A stretch of 64,000 nt of DNA from Bacteroidota bacterium (GCA_018266435.1 JAFEAL010000010.1:81523-145522), one strand, 5' to 3'. Shown: positions 10,002 through 18,994, counted from the stretch's first letter. Notes: generated from the sequence alone by a model not told the origin. Numbers and translations are program-made.

Positions 10002-11330
10002 TTAGTATTTTTTCTCAATCGTTTTTTTTATCACATCAGAAAAATATTTTCCATAATACGGCCCCACCCAGTTCAAAGCCATTATTTCTTCTTGTTCAGA
10101 ATGACCGTAGTGTTTATCAGATGTGATGTAACCCACATAGTCTCCATTGAAACTGGTAATAAACAATTTCTCGTTTTTTAACCGGGCAAGTTCGCCCAAC
10201 CGGTCATCAGTATATATTTCTCCTGAGAAATCGCACGGCATTCCGTACATGGTAACATTGCCTAACTTCAGAAAACGGATGTCACCTTCCAGCTTTTGAA
10301 AGAGTCCTTTAAAAACCCAGTCATGTACTTTATATTTTTGAAGAATATGTAACTGTGATGGGCCATAGTGTATCGAAATATTTCCCGTATCAATTTCAGC
10401 ATTTAAAAGTGGTTCGCCTAAAGCAGTTTTAATTTTGCGGTAGAGCCTGTTGCTTAGTGAATCACAATAAACAAATTCTTTTTCATTAGTAAAGCGCGTG
10501 CGGTGGCTGCCAATCATTCCTGCCGTGAACAAGGCAAAATCCACATCTTTTTTTTCAGCCTTTTGTATTAATGCCCCGACATAATCACCTGAAAGAGCAC
10601 GACTTAAATGGCTAATGTTGGTGGGATGACCGCTGTAACTGACCAGCAAGGCTTTTTTGTTGTCTTCTCTTTTAATTTTGAAACCCCGGAGTTTACCATC
10701 CACTGAGCCATGCTCGGGGTCAATGCGGTTTTCAACGTATTCATTAGCATTGGTTTCATAATACTCAATTTTTGAGGGGAGCATCTGTTGAATAGTTGAC
10801 TGTATGGAGGCATTCACTTTTGCGGCAAGAGAATTTAACCACTCGTCATTGTATGGCCCGAGAATTAAGTTTCCGATTACACTATCGTTCCATGCCCCCA
10901 GGCTGCTGTGTACATGGGTAGCGCTGAAGTAGAGAAAATGGTTTGAATGATTCAATGATTCAATTTTATGTTTCAGGGCAGGAGGAAAAATGAGCAAGTC
11001 GGCACTAATGATAAAAATGGTTTGGTTACCATTACTGATGGCGAGCAGGCGTATATAAACTGAATCGTGAACAGAATCAAACCGGTTGCGTGGAGCATAG
11101 CCCGCCATGGGCATAGGGTGTGAGGGGGTAATGTTGATAGTTGCCCAGGCTGTTTTCCATCCACCATCTGGTAAAAATTTAGTTGGGTGAAAGGCATCCA
11201 GTTCTTTCATCGTTTGCAGGTAAAAACCCTGTTTTTCTAATGGGCTGTCGTCAATGGGGCCGATCAAAGAAACAAACAGTACACAGATAATGCCTGTAAC
11301 TATTAATGCAATACGAATAAAGGTTTTCAT
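10002..11330 (-). CDS. Neutral/alkaline ceramidase-like membrane-anchored hydrolase
   Basis: 442 residues from the ATG at 11330. An N-terminal hydrophobic segment (IRIALIVTGIICVLFVSLIG) is a signal anchor. The body resembles the N-terminal catalytic domain of neutral/alkaline non-lysosomal ceramidases: ATINITPSHPMPMAGYAPR near residue 65, zinc-ligand pattern FSATHVHSSLGAW, and later SGHPTNISH. Ceramidases cleave the amide of ceramide; Bacteroidota make sphingolipids, but many proteins of this domain family have other amide substrates. The usual C-terminal ceramidase domain is missing, so it is a short form. Likely periplasmic. Confidence 0.75.
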   Translation of the reverse strand: MKTFIRIALIVTGIICVLFVSLIGPIDDSPLEKQGFYLQTMKELDAFHPTKFLPDGGWKTAWATINITPSHPMPMAGYAPRNRFDSVHDSVYIRLLAISNGNQTIFIISADLLIFPPALKHKIESLNHSNHFLYFSATHVHSSLGAWNDSVIGNLILGPYNDEWLNSLAAKVNASIQSTIQQMLPSKIEYYETNANEYVENRIDPEHGSVDGKLRGFKIKREDNKKALLVSYSGHPTNISHLSRALSGDYVGALIQKAEKKDVDFALFTAGMIGSHRTRFTNEKEFVYCDSLSNRLYRKIKTALGEPLLNAEIDTGNISIHYGPSQLHILQKYKVHDWVFKGLFQKLEGDIRFLKLGNVTMYGMPCDFSGEIYTDDRLGELARLKNEKLFITSFNGDYVGYITSDKHYGHSEQEEIMALNWVGPYYGKYFSDVIKKTIEKKY

Positions 11331-11466
11331 TTTTTTCAAAGATATATCTTCCGATCAATAAAAATGCCAATGATTCGTGTTCAGCGAATTCAAAAAAAAT
11401 GTTTTTTTGCTATTGCGTAACGCGAGGGAGGAGCGTATGATGGTTTAGCAGAATTACAGATATTGG

Positions 11467-12249
11467 CTAAACCGTTTTCTTGTTTTTGAAATAAAATAAA
11501 TAGAAGATAATAACCAAGATGCCCATTGCCGGAACGAAAAAAATCATAGCACCTGCTGTAATTTTCACTGCTCCTGTTTCAGGGTCTGTTTCAAAGCACC
11601 GAAATAAAATATTTTTTGAAGACATGGGGTATGAGCGAACGAAATATCCACTCAGTATCTGAACGGCCTCATTTAAACGTTGAGCTGCTACTTCATCACC
11701 GGTAATGATTCTTCTGATTTGGCCATTGGCTATTCCTGTTATTTGAACCGGATGATCCAGTTGGTTACTGTTACCAATTTGCTTGTACCAAAACCCAGTG
11801 GCGTTGGTAATTTTTTTCAAGTCAACTGCGTTAGTTGTTCCTATAATAAATTTTTGATTGCGATCAATGCCGGCCATCCGGCAAAAGGCTCTCACACGTG
11901 AAATGTTGTCAGTGGTATCGAAACTAAGGATCAGTACATTGTAGTCTCTGTTCACTCCTCCAATGGTATTGACGGCATTGCTGAATGAAAGGAGATACGG
12001 GCTGCATCTGCCTTTACACTCGGCATAGACATACGCTAGCAAAAGTGGTCTTTCTTGCCACAAAGACGACAACTGTATTTTTGTTTTGCCGGTATCAATA
12101 AGAATATCAGGTACCGGTTTGTATAAAAATAAATCTTCGTCAAGGGGTGGGGGAGTACCGTTAGCCTGTGAGTAGCAGAACGAGACTCCTCCCATTAAAA
12201 TAACAGTAAAGCCTGTTATCATTAAAAGCTGCTTATGTAGTCTATTCAT
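11467..12249 (-). CDS. SCO1/SenC-type copper chaperone for cytochrome oxidase CuA
   Basis: 260 residues from the ATG at 12249; the open frame extends further upstream but that part overlaps the oxidase gene. After a signal peptide (LLMITGFTVILMGGVSFCYS), a thioredoxin-like fold carries the copper motif CKGRC (CxxxC) after LLLAYVYAE, and LDHPVQ supplies the later His. The C-terminus has one membrane span (MIFFVPAMGILVIIFYLFYF) and a basic end. SCO proteins deliver copper to CuA. It lies 28 bp downstream of the oxidase subunit I gene, which fits a role in maturing the CuA subunit of this operon. Confidence 0.88.
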   Translation of the reverse strand: MNRLHKQLLMITGFTVILMGGVSFCYSQANGTPPPLDEDLFLYKPVPDILIDTGKTKIQLSSLWQERPLLLAYVYAECKGRCSPYLLSFSNAVNTIGGVNRDYNVLILSFDTTDNISRVRAFCRMAGIDRNQKFIIGTTNAVDLKKITNATGFWYKQIGNSNQLDHPVQITGIANGQIRRIITGDEVAAQRLNEAVQILSGYFVRSYPMSSKNILFRCFETDPETGAVKITAGAMIFFVPAMGILVIIFYLFYFKNKKTV

Positions 12250-12277
12250 GGAATATATTCCTTCAATAATTCGCCTG

Positions 12278-13720
12278 TTATTGCAGGGTGTGGTAAGCTT
12301 TTTTCCACTTATTAAAAAAGACAATGAAGTATAAGAGAATAGCAAGGAACAAGAGCAATCCAAAAAATAACCCCATCTCTGCCCAAAACGGTCCTTTGCT
12401 GATCACATCCCAGCCATAAGATGAATACCTTCTGGGGATAGAGTCTGCCCCGGCCATATAAAATGCCATCACAAATCCATAGCCACCGATTAAGTAGAGC
12501 CCCAAAATAATTTGCGATGTTCTTTCATTTCGGTTTGATTCACTGATCTCAAGAACTACATGGAAAAAGTACCCCATGATGATCATGACCAAACCGGCAA
12601 TCATGTAGGTATGAAAGTGAGCGGGTACCCATAAGGTATTATGAAAAACTGTGTTGACGGCAACCGTTGAGTCGATTACGGCACCTATTCCGCCTATGGC
12701 CCATCCCATAATCCCGAGAAACATAAACGATGAGCTTAAGTTCCATTTGATATTTGATTTGTAAACAATTGCCAATGTTCCAAAGATGGACATGATTGCA
12801 GCCGGTATCGAGCTGGTATAAGATGCGATCTGCCCGGCATACTGCATCCACACGGGCTGGGCAAAATCCATGTATAGGTGGTGGAAGTAGGCAAATAATA
12901 CCAGCAATAACACAAAGTTCCAGGCTATGGATACGGCTCGGTTATTCTTCCAGTACCTTCCGGTATATTCCGGAAACACATCGTATACAATACCCACCCC
13001 TAAATACATACTCAGGTTTACGATGAGATGGCCGAAGAAAAAGGTTAGGTTTTTCATGAGCAGTGCATCATTCATTTTTTCTGTGCCTATTTCAGTAAAA
13101 TAGAATATGATTAAGATTACTGCCGAGATCAGGGCGGCAAAACAAGCAATAACACTGGTAGTGGTAATGGTTATAAAAGGAGGTGTAACAGGCTCTTCTT
13201 TACCGCTGATGTATTGCCAACCTAATGCGTGATGCAGTTTGTATTTCTCTGATACAGCTCTTAAATAATCAAAATTCCAAACCAACCAGCTTACTCCTAA
13301 AATGGTAATGCCCAATAAAAAAGCAACCGTTGACCACATTGGCCAAGTGCCTTTAAATGGTAGGGGGTACAGAAAGTACCAGCCCGCTGCGAATTTTCCG
13401 ATCACTACTGAAATTAAAATAACAACAATACCCAGCACGCTGGTGATGTATGAAAAATTTTGAACTTTTTTTGAAGGCGAAATATATTTGGCCGACACAT
13501 AGATTACTCCGGCCATTGAGCCTACATACCAAATGCCTGCCATGCCAATTCCGTGAAGTGTCATCGCTGAATAAAAATATTCCTGCAAACCGGGGAGCAG
13601 ATTGGCTTGCTCGGTTCTCATAAATAATCCCAGAAAAGCAAGTACAATAAAAAGAATAATGACGGTTAACATCCACCACAGTGTGATTGATGAAAAAATA
13701 TTTTTTGATTTTGTTTCCAT
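12278..13720 (-). CDS. Heme-copper oxidase superfamily subunit I, B-family-like, lacking the active-site Tyr
   Basis: 480 residues, about 12 membrane spans. The heme and CuB ligands are all visible: His56 (TLHGIGM, low-spin heme), His231 (FFFGH), His280-His281 (AYFHHLYMD), His368 and His370 (VPAHFH). The order and the FHNTLWVPAHFH motif match B-family (ba3-like) oxidases. In those the CuB His is followed four residues later by the cross-linked Tyr (GHPIVY); here the pattern is GHLIVN, so position 235 is Asn. Loss of that Tyr is typical of nitric oxide reductases in this superfamily, and norZ lies next door, so it may be a CuA-type NO reductase rather than an O2 reductase (inference). Operon: CuA subunit upstream, SCO downstream. 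Confidence 0.85.
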   Translation of the reverse strand: METKSKNIFSSITLWWMLTVIILFIVLAFLGLFMRTEQANLLPGLQEYFYSAMTLHGIGMAGIWYVGSMAGVIYVSAKYISPSKKVQNFSYITSVLGIVVILISVVIGKFAAGWYFLYPLPFKGTWPMWSTVAFLLGITILGVSWLVWNFDYLRAVSEKYKLHHALGWQYISGKEEPVTPPFITITTTSVIACFAALISAVILIIFYFTEIGTEKMNDALLMKNLTFFFGHLIVNLSMYLGVGIVYDVFPEYTGRYWKNNRAVSIAWNFVLLLVLFAYFHHLYMDFAQPVWMQYAGQIASYTSSIPAAIMSIFGTLAIVYKSNIKWNLSSSFMFLGIMGWAIGGIGAVIDSTVAVNTVFHNTLWVPAHFHTYMIAGLVMIIMGYFFHVVLEISESNRNERTSQIILGLYLIGGYGFVMAFYMAGADSIPRRYSSYGWDVISKGPFWAEMGLFFGLLLFLAILLYFIVFFNKWKKAYHTLQ

Positions 13721-13760
13721 AATAGTATTGATACGAGATTTTTGATTGGTGAATAAGTAA

Positions 13761-14306
13761 TTATTTAACCTCCATTTCTGTCTTCATGATTTGGTGAGCC
13801 ATCCCGCAGTACTCTAAACATAGTGCACTGTACACCCCAGGCTCGGTAAATTTCACTCTCAATACATTCACATACCCCGGCATGGCTTGTACCTGTGCTA
13901 TAATGTCACCTTTGGGAGAGTAGATTGCAAAGTCATGGTTCACATCTTTGCTGCTCACCCTGAACTCGATCAATTGATTAACCGGAATGTATGGTTTCTG
14001 CCCCGTTCCGGCTGAGTCGGTTCCCGGGTATTTGATGTCAAAAGAAAACATCATGGCATCTACGGGGATAACCAGGTTAGGTGTTTCATTGCTTTTGGAA
14101 TAAGGTAACATGGAGAACGTAAAAAACAACAGCACAAACAAAACAATCATTTGTACATAAAATAAAATACCGCGAAACTTGTATGCTTTTTTTACGACCC
14201 ACTCCGGGTTGGGATTTTTAGTTGATCGGCTGATGTAGCGAAAGGTTAAGACAATCAATAATCCAATCAACAAGAAAATAGTTAAGTAAAGTTTTTGTGA
14301 TTGCAT
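13761..14306 (-). CDS. Heme-copper oxidase subunit II (CuA)
   Basis: 181 residues with two N-terminal membrane spans (about 6-24 and 46-68) and a C-terminal cupredoxin domain. CuA ligands are complete: His124 (DVNHDF), Cys163, Glu165, Cys167, His171 and Met174 in CLEYCGMAHQIM. It receives electrons from cytochrome c or a cupredoxin and passes them to subunit I, whose gene starts 40 bp downstream. The CuA site means a soluble periplasmic donor, unlike the neighbouring NorZ, which uses quinol. Confidence 0.93.
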   Translation of the reverse strand: MQSQKLYLTIFLLIGLLIVLTFRYISRSTKNPNPEWVVKKAYKFRGILFYVQMIVLFVLLFFTFSMLPYSKSNETPNLVIPVDAMMFSFDIKYPGTDSAGTGQKPYIPVNQLIEFRVSSKDVNHDFAIYSPKGDIIAQVQAMPGYVNVLRVKFTEPGVYSALCLEYCGMAHQIMKTEMEVK

Positions 14307-14348
14307 GATTAAAAGTTGTTTAGGTGAACAATAAAAAATTTACGTGTT

Positions 14349-14380
14349 CAAATGTATAACTATCAACCATAATTTATCAA
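14349..14380 (-). promoter_or_regulatory. Bacteroidota-type promoter for the CuA oxidase operon
   Basis: On the minus strand TACATTTG (complement of 14349-14356) matches the TAnnTTTG -7 consensus, and TTG (complement of 14378-14380) lies about 21 bp upstream as a -33 element. It is 43 bp before the ATG at 14306. The oxidase genes therefore need not depend on the norZ promoter. Confidence 0.6.
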
Positions 14381-14423
14381 TAGAAGTACTTTTATTTTCA
14401 ATTATGTATAGGCGCAGCGGTTT

Positions 14424-14451
14424 TTAAAAAGATATTTTCATCTCTTTTTAA
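14424..14451. promoter_or_regulatory. 28-bp inverted repeat upstream of the oxidase promoter
   Basis: TTAAAAAGATAT at 14424-14435 and ATCTCTTTTTAA at 14440-14451 form 12-bp arms with one mismatch and a 4-bp centre. It sits about 45 bp upstream of the -33 element of the oxidase operon and resembles the palindrome before the RIC gene (20683-20716; shared TTAAAA...TTTTAA ends), so an Rrf2-type regulator could bind both. An AT-rich chance match cannot be excluded. Confidence 0.4.
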
Positions 14452-14555
14452 TTTTTAAGCTGTATAAAACCAATTGAATGTTTTTCTATGTATGAAAATT
14501 ATGTACTACAGAAATAGTACGGGGCTTACCGCATAACAAATTGACATACTCTAGT

Positions 14556-16901
14556 TTATTGCAGAACCTCTTCAGGTTGATGGCAGTTAACTTCTTTTTT
14601 ACTTGCGGCAGTTGAATCAATTTTTTTTAAGTATTTTCTTCCGCTGGCAATGAACCATACCAATGGAACTAAACCACCTAAGGTAAAGATAGCCCCACCT
14701 ACAATACGCATCCAGGTTAATGTTTGAAACTTAGTGCTGTCAATAAACTCGGCACTACGGGCAAACCATAACCCACGCTCGGCTACAACTTTAAATTGCC
14801 AGATTCCCGCAGGGAACAAATCCATAAGAACCATGAGCAACAGCCCTACATTAATGCTCCAGAAGATTGTTTTAACAAGTTTAGGTTTCCACCATTCGGC
14901 TTTAAACAATAATTGACAACAGAAAAGCACAGTGGCCAAAGCCAGGTTGCCGTATACCCCCATCAAGGCAGCATGCCCGTGATTGACCGTTAAATAGGTA
15001 CCGTGCTCATAGTAATTAGCGATTGGCAAATTAATGATGAATCCCATCACACCGGCACCAAAAAAATTCCAAAAATTTACACTCACTAAAAACAAGAAAA
15101 CTTCTGAAAAGCCAAACCGCATTTCGTTCCTTCCGTTTCCATTATGGTTTTGTTCAAACAAGCCGGGCAGTTTGCTGAATCGCCAGGCTTCCAGTGTAAG
15201 CAGTACTAACGGTATTACTTGTAGTGTTGAGAATACCGAACCAAGGGCCATTGTAAATACCGGTTTGGCATTCCAATAAAAATTATGAGAGATACCCAGC
15301 AAACCGGAGCCAAGGAATAATAATGTGGCTAAATAGATTACACGAATAGCAGCATGGCGGCTCACCAATCCCATTACCACCATAAAGTATCCAATTAGCA
15401 CGGTAGTGAATACCTCAAAAAAAGCTTCTGCCCACATGTGCACAACCATCCACCGCCAAAAATCAGCAATCACAAAATTAGTTCTCGGTGTAGCAATAAA
15501 TCCGGATATCAACAAAACGATAACGCTAAACGTGGCATAGACTAACCAGTTGGGTAGTGCCCAGGGTTGTTTCATTTTCATTACCGGCTTCACACCCCGG
15601 TATAAGGTGATAGCCCAAATGATAAATACAACTCCCAGCATAATTTGCCACACTTTTCCTAACTCTACGTATTCCCATCCCTGGTTGCCAAACCAATACC
15701 AGCCGTTTCCTAAAAGGCCTTTAGGGCCTAATAGTATCCCTGCAAAGGAACCACCAACCAATAAGACGGTGATCCAAAATACTACATTGATCATTTTTAA
15801 TTGACCTTTTGGTTGTGCCGGTGAAACAAGCGACATCATAAAGAAGGAGGCTCCAATCCAGCAGGCAGATATCCAAAGGAGCGATAATTGCACGTGCCAG
15901 CTGCGGGTAATGGCGAGAGGTAATTTTTCAGAAAGATCTACTCCAAAAAATTTGGTGAACCCAACAAAATCATGAACCGTTAAAATACCTGTCAGTACCT
16001 GCACGGCAAACAGGATCATGGTTACATAAAAAAATTTATACACGGCACGCTGAATGTGGTTAGGTTTAAATTGGCTCACTTCAGCTTTAGTCATAAACGG
16101 GTCACTCTTGCCGGTAAAACTTTCATCATCGAGTTTATCCATTTTTCCATGATAAAATAAGACGATACCTAACCCGAAGATCAGCCCCAGCGAGCCCAGT
16201 ATGCTCCATAAGATTACCGGAGTTGTAGGAGTGTTTCCAGCTTGGGGATCATAAGGCCAGTTATGTGTATAACTGTAATTTTCGCCAGGTCTTTCCACAC
16301 TACAAACCCAGGCCCCCCAATAGAAAAAAGCTGCAAGAGATCTTATTTCTTTCTGATCAGTGATGTAATGGGTTGGCTTCATGGCTGCAGCAAATGACGC
16401 ATCTGTAAATTTTTTTATATAAAACTGAATCAATTCACCGGCAGCATAGGTCTGTGCAGCCGACAGCACAACTTCATTCTTGCTCTTGTCATAGTTATTT
16501 TCTTTCAGTTCAGTTTTTATGCGTGCCTCAATAACCTCTTTTAGTAAAGAGGAGTCATAGGAAACTGATAAATGACTTTTGTAGTAGTAGCCCATATAAA
16601 GCGACAGGGTATGTAAGGCCTCAGCAGTAAAATCCGGCCCACGATAACCTCCGTCACCAAACATAGATCCGTATTCCATCAATGCATATTTCTGAAATAC
16701 AGCCTGTCCATTTAAGATATCTTCATAACTGAATACAGTTTGCCCTTGCACTGAAATGTAAGTAGGCAAGGGTGGAGCTTCCGTATAGGTATGCCTTCCA
16801 ATAAAAAATACACCAGTTATGCTTACTATAAAAATAACCAGTAACGGAGCCCACCAGTTTTTTGGGTTTAACAAGTAGGTGATGAAATTATTTGCTGCCA
16901 T
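14556..16901 (-). CDS. norZ: Quinol-dependent nitric oxide reductase (qNOR)
   Basis: 781 residues from the ATG at 16901; a TTG 15 bp upstream is a weaker start. One N-terminal span is followed by the periplasmic domain typical of qNOR (GQAVFQKYALMEYGSMFGDGGYRGPDF), then a second anchor and about 12 further spans. The NorB region shows TRSWHVQLSLLWI, WRWMVVHMWAEAFFEVFTT (His plus non-heme-iron Glu area) and NHGHAALMGVYGN. It reduces 2 NO to N2O with electrons from menaquinol and pumps no protons. It likely detoxifies NO; no nitrite reductase is visible. A clean promoter lies just upstream (16940-16970). Confidence 0.93.
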   Translation of the reverse strand: MAANNFITYLLNPKNWWAPLLVIFIVSITGVFFIGRHTYTEAPPLPTYISVQGQTVFSYEDILNGQAVFQKYALMEYGSMFGDGGYRGPDFTAEALHTLSLYMGYYYKSHLSVSYDSSLLKEVIEARIKTELKENNYDKSKNEVVLSAAQTYAAGELIQFYIKKFTDASFAAAMKPTHYITDQKEIRSLAAFFYWGAWVCSVERPGENYSYTHNWPYDPQAGNTPTTPVILWSILGSLGLIFGLGIVLFYHGKMDKLDDESFTGKSDPFMTKAEVSQFKPNHIQRAVYKFFYVTMILFAVQVLTGILTVHDFVGFTKFFGVDLSEKLPLAITRSWHVQLSLLWISACWIGASFFMMSLVSPAQPKGQLKMINVVFWITVLLVGGSFAGILLGPKGLLGNGWYWFGNQGWEYVELGKVWQIMLGVVFIIWAITLYRGVKPVMKMKQPWALPNWLVYATFSVIVLLISGFIATPRTNFVIADFWRWMVVHMWAEAFFEVFTTVLIGYFMVVMGLVSRHAAIRVIYLATLLFLGSGLLGISHNFYWNAKPVFTMALGSVFSTLQVIPLVLLTLEAWRFSKLPGLFEQNHNGNGRNEMRFGFSEVFLFLVSVNFWNFFGAGVMGFIINLPIANYYEHGTYLTVNHGHAALMGVYGNLALATVLFCCQLLFKAEWWKPKLVKTIFWSINVGLLLMVLMDLFPAGIWQFKVVAERGLWFARSAEFIDSTKFQTLTWMRIVGGAIFTLGGLVPLVWFIASGRKYLKKIDSTAASKKEVNCHQPEEVLQ

Positions 16902-16939
16902 TAGAGTATGAGACAATGCATTGAAAATATATTTAAAGA

Positions 16940-16970
16940 CAAATATATCCTTTTATGTTTCTCTAACCAA
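16940..16970 (-). promoter_or_regulatory. Bacteroidota-type promoter of norZ, with overlapping inverted repeat
   Basis: On the minus strand TTGG (complement of 16967-16970), 19 bp, then TATATTTG (complement of 16940-16947): an excellent match to the TTTG/TTG-N19-TAnnTTTG pattern, 39 bp before the norZ ATG. An inverted repeat ATATATTT-N6-AAATATAT at 16927-16948 overlaps the -7 element and could be a repressor site, although it is AT-only. Confidence 0.65.
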
Positions 16971-17055
16971 TTTGTATAGCGATTGGAGTATTCTAAAAAA
17001 AATTAAAATAAATACAGGTCTATAAATGGTAGCTAGTGAATGGTGCTACGGTTCG

Positions 17056-17177
17056 GGGCTTTGTGAAGTGGCGGATTTATAGCAATAACTTTCAATCGAA
17101 GCACCAACTTCAAAGATAGCACAAAAGTTTCAATCGAAGCCGTTTCCCCGCCATTTCACAAAACCCTTGTTGGCGGC
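17056..17177. repeat. Large hairpin with internal direct repeats at the left border of the alkylation-repair cluster
   Basis: Arms at 17056-17074 and 17148-17166 (GGGCTTTGTGAAGTGGCGG against its near complement) pair at 17 of 19 positions, the two others being G-T wobbles. The 73-base loop holds a 13-bp direct repeat TTTCAATCGAAGC at 17090-17102 and 17128-17140. GTTGGCGGC follows at 17169-17177; its complement GCCGCCAAC recurs at 19956-19964 on the other side of the cluster. This covers most of the 303-bp gene-free stretch 16902-17204. The structure looks like a cassette or insertion border; I do not recognise a named element. Confidence 0.6.
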
Positions 17178-17204
17178 TGCTCTTTTTCCTGCGGTTCGGT
17201 CAGT

Positions 17205-17813
17205 TTAGCGTGTGATTGTCCTAAAAGTCAGGTTCACTCTTGGCTGTGTTATGCGTTTTGTTGGTGGAAGACGATGCAACCAAAATGTCTGTGTTGTGTC
17301 TTTCATTACCAACAAACTACCGTGTTCTAAAATCAATTCTATTTTTTCGCTTGTCTGTTTGTGTTTGAAAGCAAATTTTCGTTCTGCACCAAAAGTCAGT
17401 GAGCCGATTGCACCGTTTTTCTTTAAGTCGGTTTCTCCGTCACTGTGCCACGCCATTCCTTCTTCTCCGTTGTGATACAAATTCAGCAAACACGAATTAA
17501 ACGTTTCCCCTGTTTCCTTTTCTATTGCGGTTTTGAGTTCCAATAATTCTCTCGTCCACGGCAAAGCAAATTTTGTAGTGTTGGAATAAGTGTATTCAAA
17601 AGGTTTATCGCCATACCACGCTACTTTTCGTTTGGTAATGATTTTCTTTCCGAAAATAATCGCTTCATCATTTCGCCATTCAATGGTGTTGAGCAACTTT
17701 TCAAAATAAATGTCGGCTTGTTGTCGGGCAAATAATTTGCCGTAATAATTTACTGTTCCGTCTTTTGGCAACCAATTTTTTGTTGTGTCTATGCCATTTT
17801 CAAATAAATCCAT
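17205..17813 (-). CDS. alkB: AlkB-like 2-oxoglutarate/Fe(II) DNA dealkylase
   Basis: 202 residues. The iron triad is His123-x-Asp125 (AWHSDGE) with His180 (WLHRLPP), and the 2OG-binding Arg192 in PRVNLTFR. YGDKPFEYTYS and the nucleotide-recognition region match the short bacterial AlkB/ALKBH2-like group. It oxidatively removes methyl groups from 1-methyladenine and 3-methylcytosine. It is the last gene of the alkylation-repair cluster and overlaps the small Ada zinc-domain gene by 14 bp, so the genes are co-translated. Confidence 0.92.
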   Translation of the reverse strand: MDLFENGIDTTKNWLPKDGTVNYYGKLFARQQADIYFEKLLNTIEWRNDEAIIFGKKIITKRKVAWYGDKPFEYTYSNTTKFALPWTRELLELKTAIEKETGETFNSCLLNLYHNGEEGMAWHSDGETDLKKNGAIGSLTFGAERKFAFKHKQTSEKIELILEHGSLLVMKDTTQTFWLHRLPPTKRITQPRVNLTFRTITR

Positions 17814-18045
17814 TCTTCCATTTTTGATATTTTTCTTTCATACAATGTCCACAAGGGCGAAAACCGTTTTCAACCGCTTCGTTTTCTGATGAAAAGAAAA
17901 TTCTGTTTTCTCGTTTCATTTTTTTGCCCGAACCACACGACAAGGTTCCATAAATTTTTAGTTTAAGATTTCCGCCAAAACAAATTTCTTGTTGTTTGAT
18001 TTTGAAACGCAAATCGCTGTTGGATATTTCGCTGTGTCGTATCAT
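17800..18045 (-). CDS. Stand-alone Ada metal-binding (phosphotriester repair-like) domain protein
   Basis: 81 residues. The pattern FGGNLKLKIYGTLSCGSGK-x7-RIFFSSENEAVENGFRPCGHC reproduces the core of the Ada N-terminal zinc domain (conserved Cys, FxsxxeAlxaGfRPCxxC). In E. coli Ada this domain accepts a methyl group from DNA phosphotriesters and switches on transcription. Here it is separate from the HTH-methyltransferase protein at 18995-19846, so the Ada functions are split over two genes. Only three or so of the four zinc Cys are obvious (Cys37, Cys65, Cys68), so zinc binding might differ. Confidence 0.8.
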   Translation of the reverse strand: MIRHSEISNSDLRFKIKQQEICFGGNLKLKIYGTLSCGSGKKMKRENRIFFSSENEAVENGFRPCGHCMKEKYQKWKNGFI

Positions 18046-18047
18046 TA

Positions 18048-18755
18048 CTAACTAATGGCATCGTGAAAAATAATGCCCAATGTGTAGCGTTGTCCGCTGT
18101 GGACTTCGCTTACACCGTGTTTCATATTTACCCGATAATAACCTCTTATGCCTTTTTCGGGTTTGAAATTGGTCGTGAAAATCAACATATCACCTTTCTT
18201 TGGTTTCAGCACAATGGCTTTGGATTGTGCTCTTGGAATTTGCTGTGTCAAAACAAATTCTCCACCTGTAAAATCTTTGTCGGGTTCGTTCAAAAACAAA
18301 ACGGTTTGTATCGGAAAATAAATATCGCCATACAAATCTTGATGTAAAGTATTGTGTCCGCCTTTGCCGTATTTCAAAATCAAAACTGTTGCTTTTTGTT
18401 GATTGTTTTCGTGGCATTGTTGCAACAATTCCTGATGTGTTTTCGGAAATTGTCTGTCAACGTTCAATGCCTTAAACCAAGCATTTGCAATAGGTGCAAG
18501 GTGCGGATAAATGTTTGTTCTGATTTGTTGAATGATGTCGGGCAACGGATAGTTGAAATACTTGTATTCGCCCAAACCAAAACGGTAGCGTTCCATAACT
18601 ACCGTTTTTCTGTAAGCGTTTGGATTGTCATAATTCCGTATCAGTTCGCTACATTCTTCGTCTGTCAAAATGTTTGGAATGATTGCAAAACCTTTTTCGT
18701 GCATTTCATTTGCAACAAGTTCCCAATCTGTATTTTGTAATTTTTGCGTTATCAT
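18048..18755 (-). CDS. 2OG-Fe(II) oxygenase of the alkylation-repair cluster
   Basis: 235 residues. The iron ligands are His138-x-Asp140 (NTLHQDLYGD) and His213 (MKHGVSEV), and Arg223 (SGQRYTLGI) should bind 2-oxoglutarate. The core (FPIQTVLFLNEPDKDFTGGEFVL, KPKKGDMLIFTT) resembles the prolyl-hydroxylase-like family that is often encoded next to ada and alkB. Its substrate is unknown; location suggests DNA or protein repair. Its start overlaps the stop of an SDR remnant (ATGA at 18752-18755). Confidence 0.85.
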   Translation of the reverse strand: MITQKLQNTDWELVANEMHEKGFAIIPNILTDEECSELIRNYDNPNAYRKTVVMERYRFGLGEYKYFNYPLPDIIQQIRTNIYPHLAPIANAWFKALNVDRQFPKTHQELLQQCHENNQQKATVLILKYGKGGHNTLHQDLYGDIYFPIQTVLFLNEPDKDFTGGEFVLTQQIPRAQSKAIVLKPKKGDMLIFTTNFKPEKGIRGYYRVNMKHGVSEVHSGQRYTLGIIFHDAIS

Positions 18756-18921
18756 CTTATTACTGAAATTCCTGCGTCCACTGTTAATTCTGTTCCGTGA
18801 ATGTATGCTGCTTCCTGCGAAGCAAGAAACAAAACTGTATTGTCATTGTTCCACAGGTATAAACCCTACCTTCTCTTGCTTTAAGATGTAATTCTTGAGT
18901 TTCGTTATGTTGATGCTTCAT
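18752..18921 (-). pseudogene. Remnant of a short-chain dehydrogenase/reductase (SDR) gene
   Basis: Complement of about 18850-18752 encodes VLFLASQEAAYIHGTELTVDAG, which is the C-terminal signature of SDR enzymes (FLASDEASYITGxxxxVDGG), ending in a TGA that overlaps the next gene. Upstream there is only a short N-terminal-looking stretch in another frame starting at an ATG at 18921 (MKHQHNETQELHLKAREGR). The Rossmann core is missing, so a large internal deletion with frame change is likely. The SDR would have been the second gene of the cluster, after ada. Confidence 0.65.
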
Positions 18922-18994
18922 TTTTGACTGTTTTTTATTTGAATTTCTGTTGCAAAGATTGGAATGTATGTTGTGGCAGAAAACCCGAAACTTG

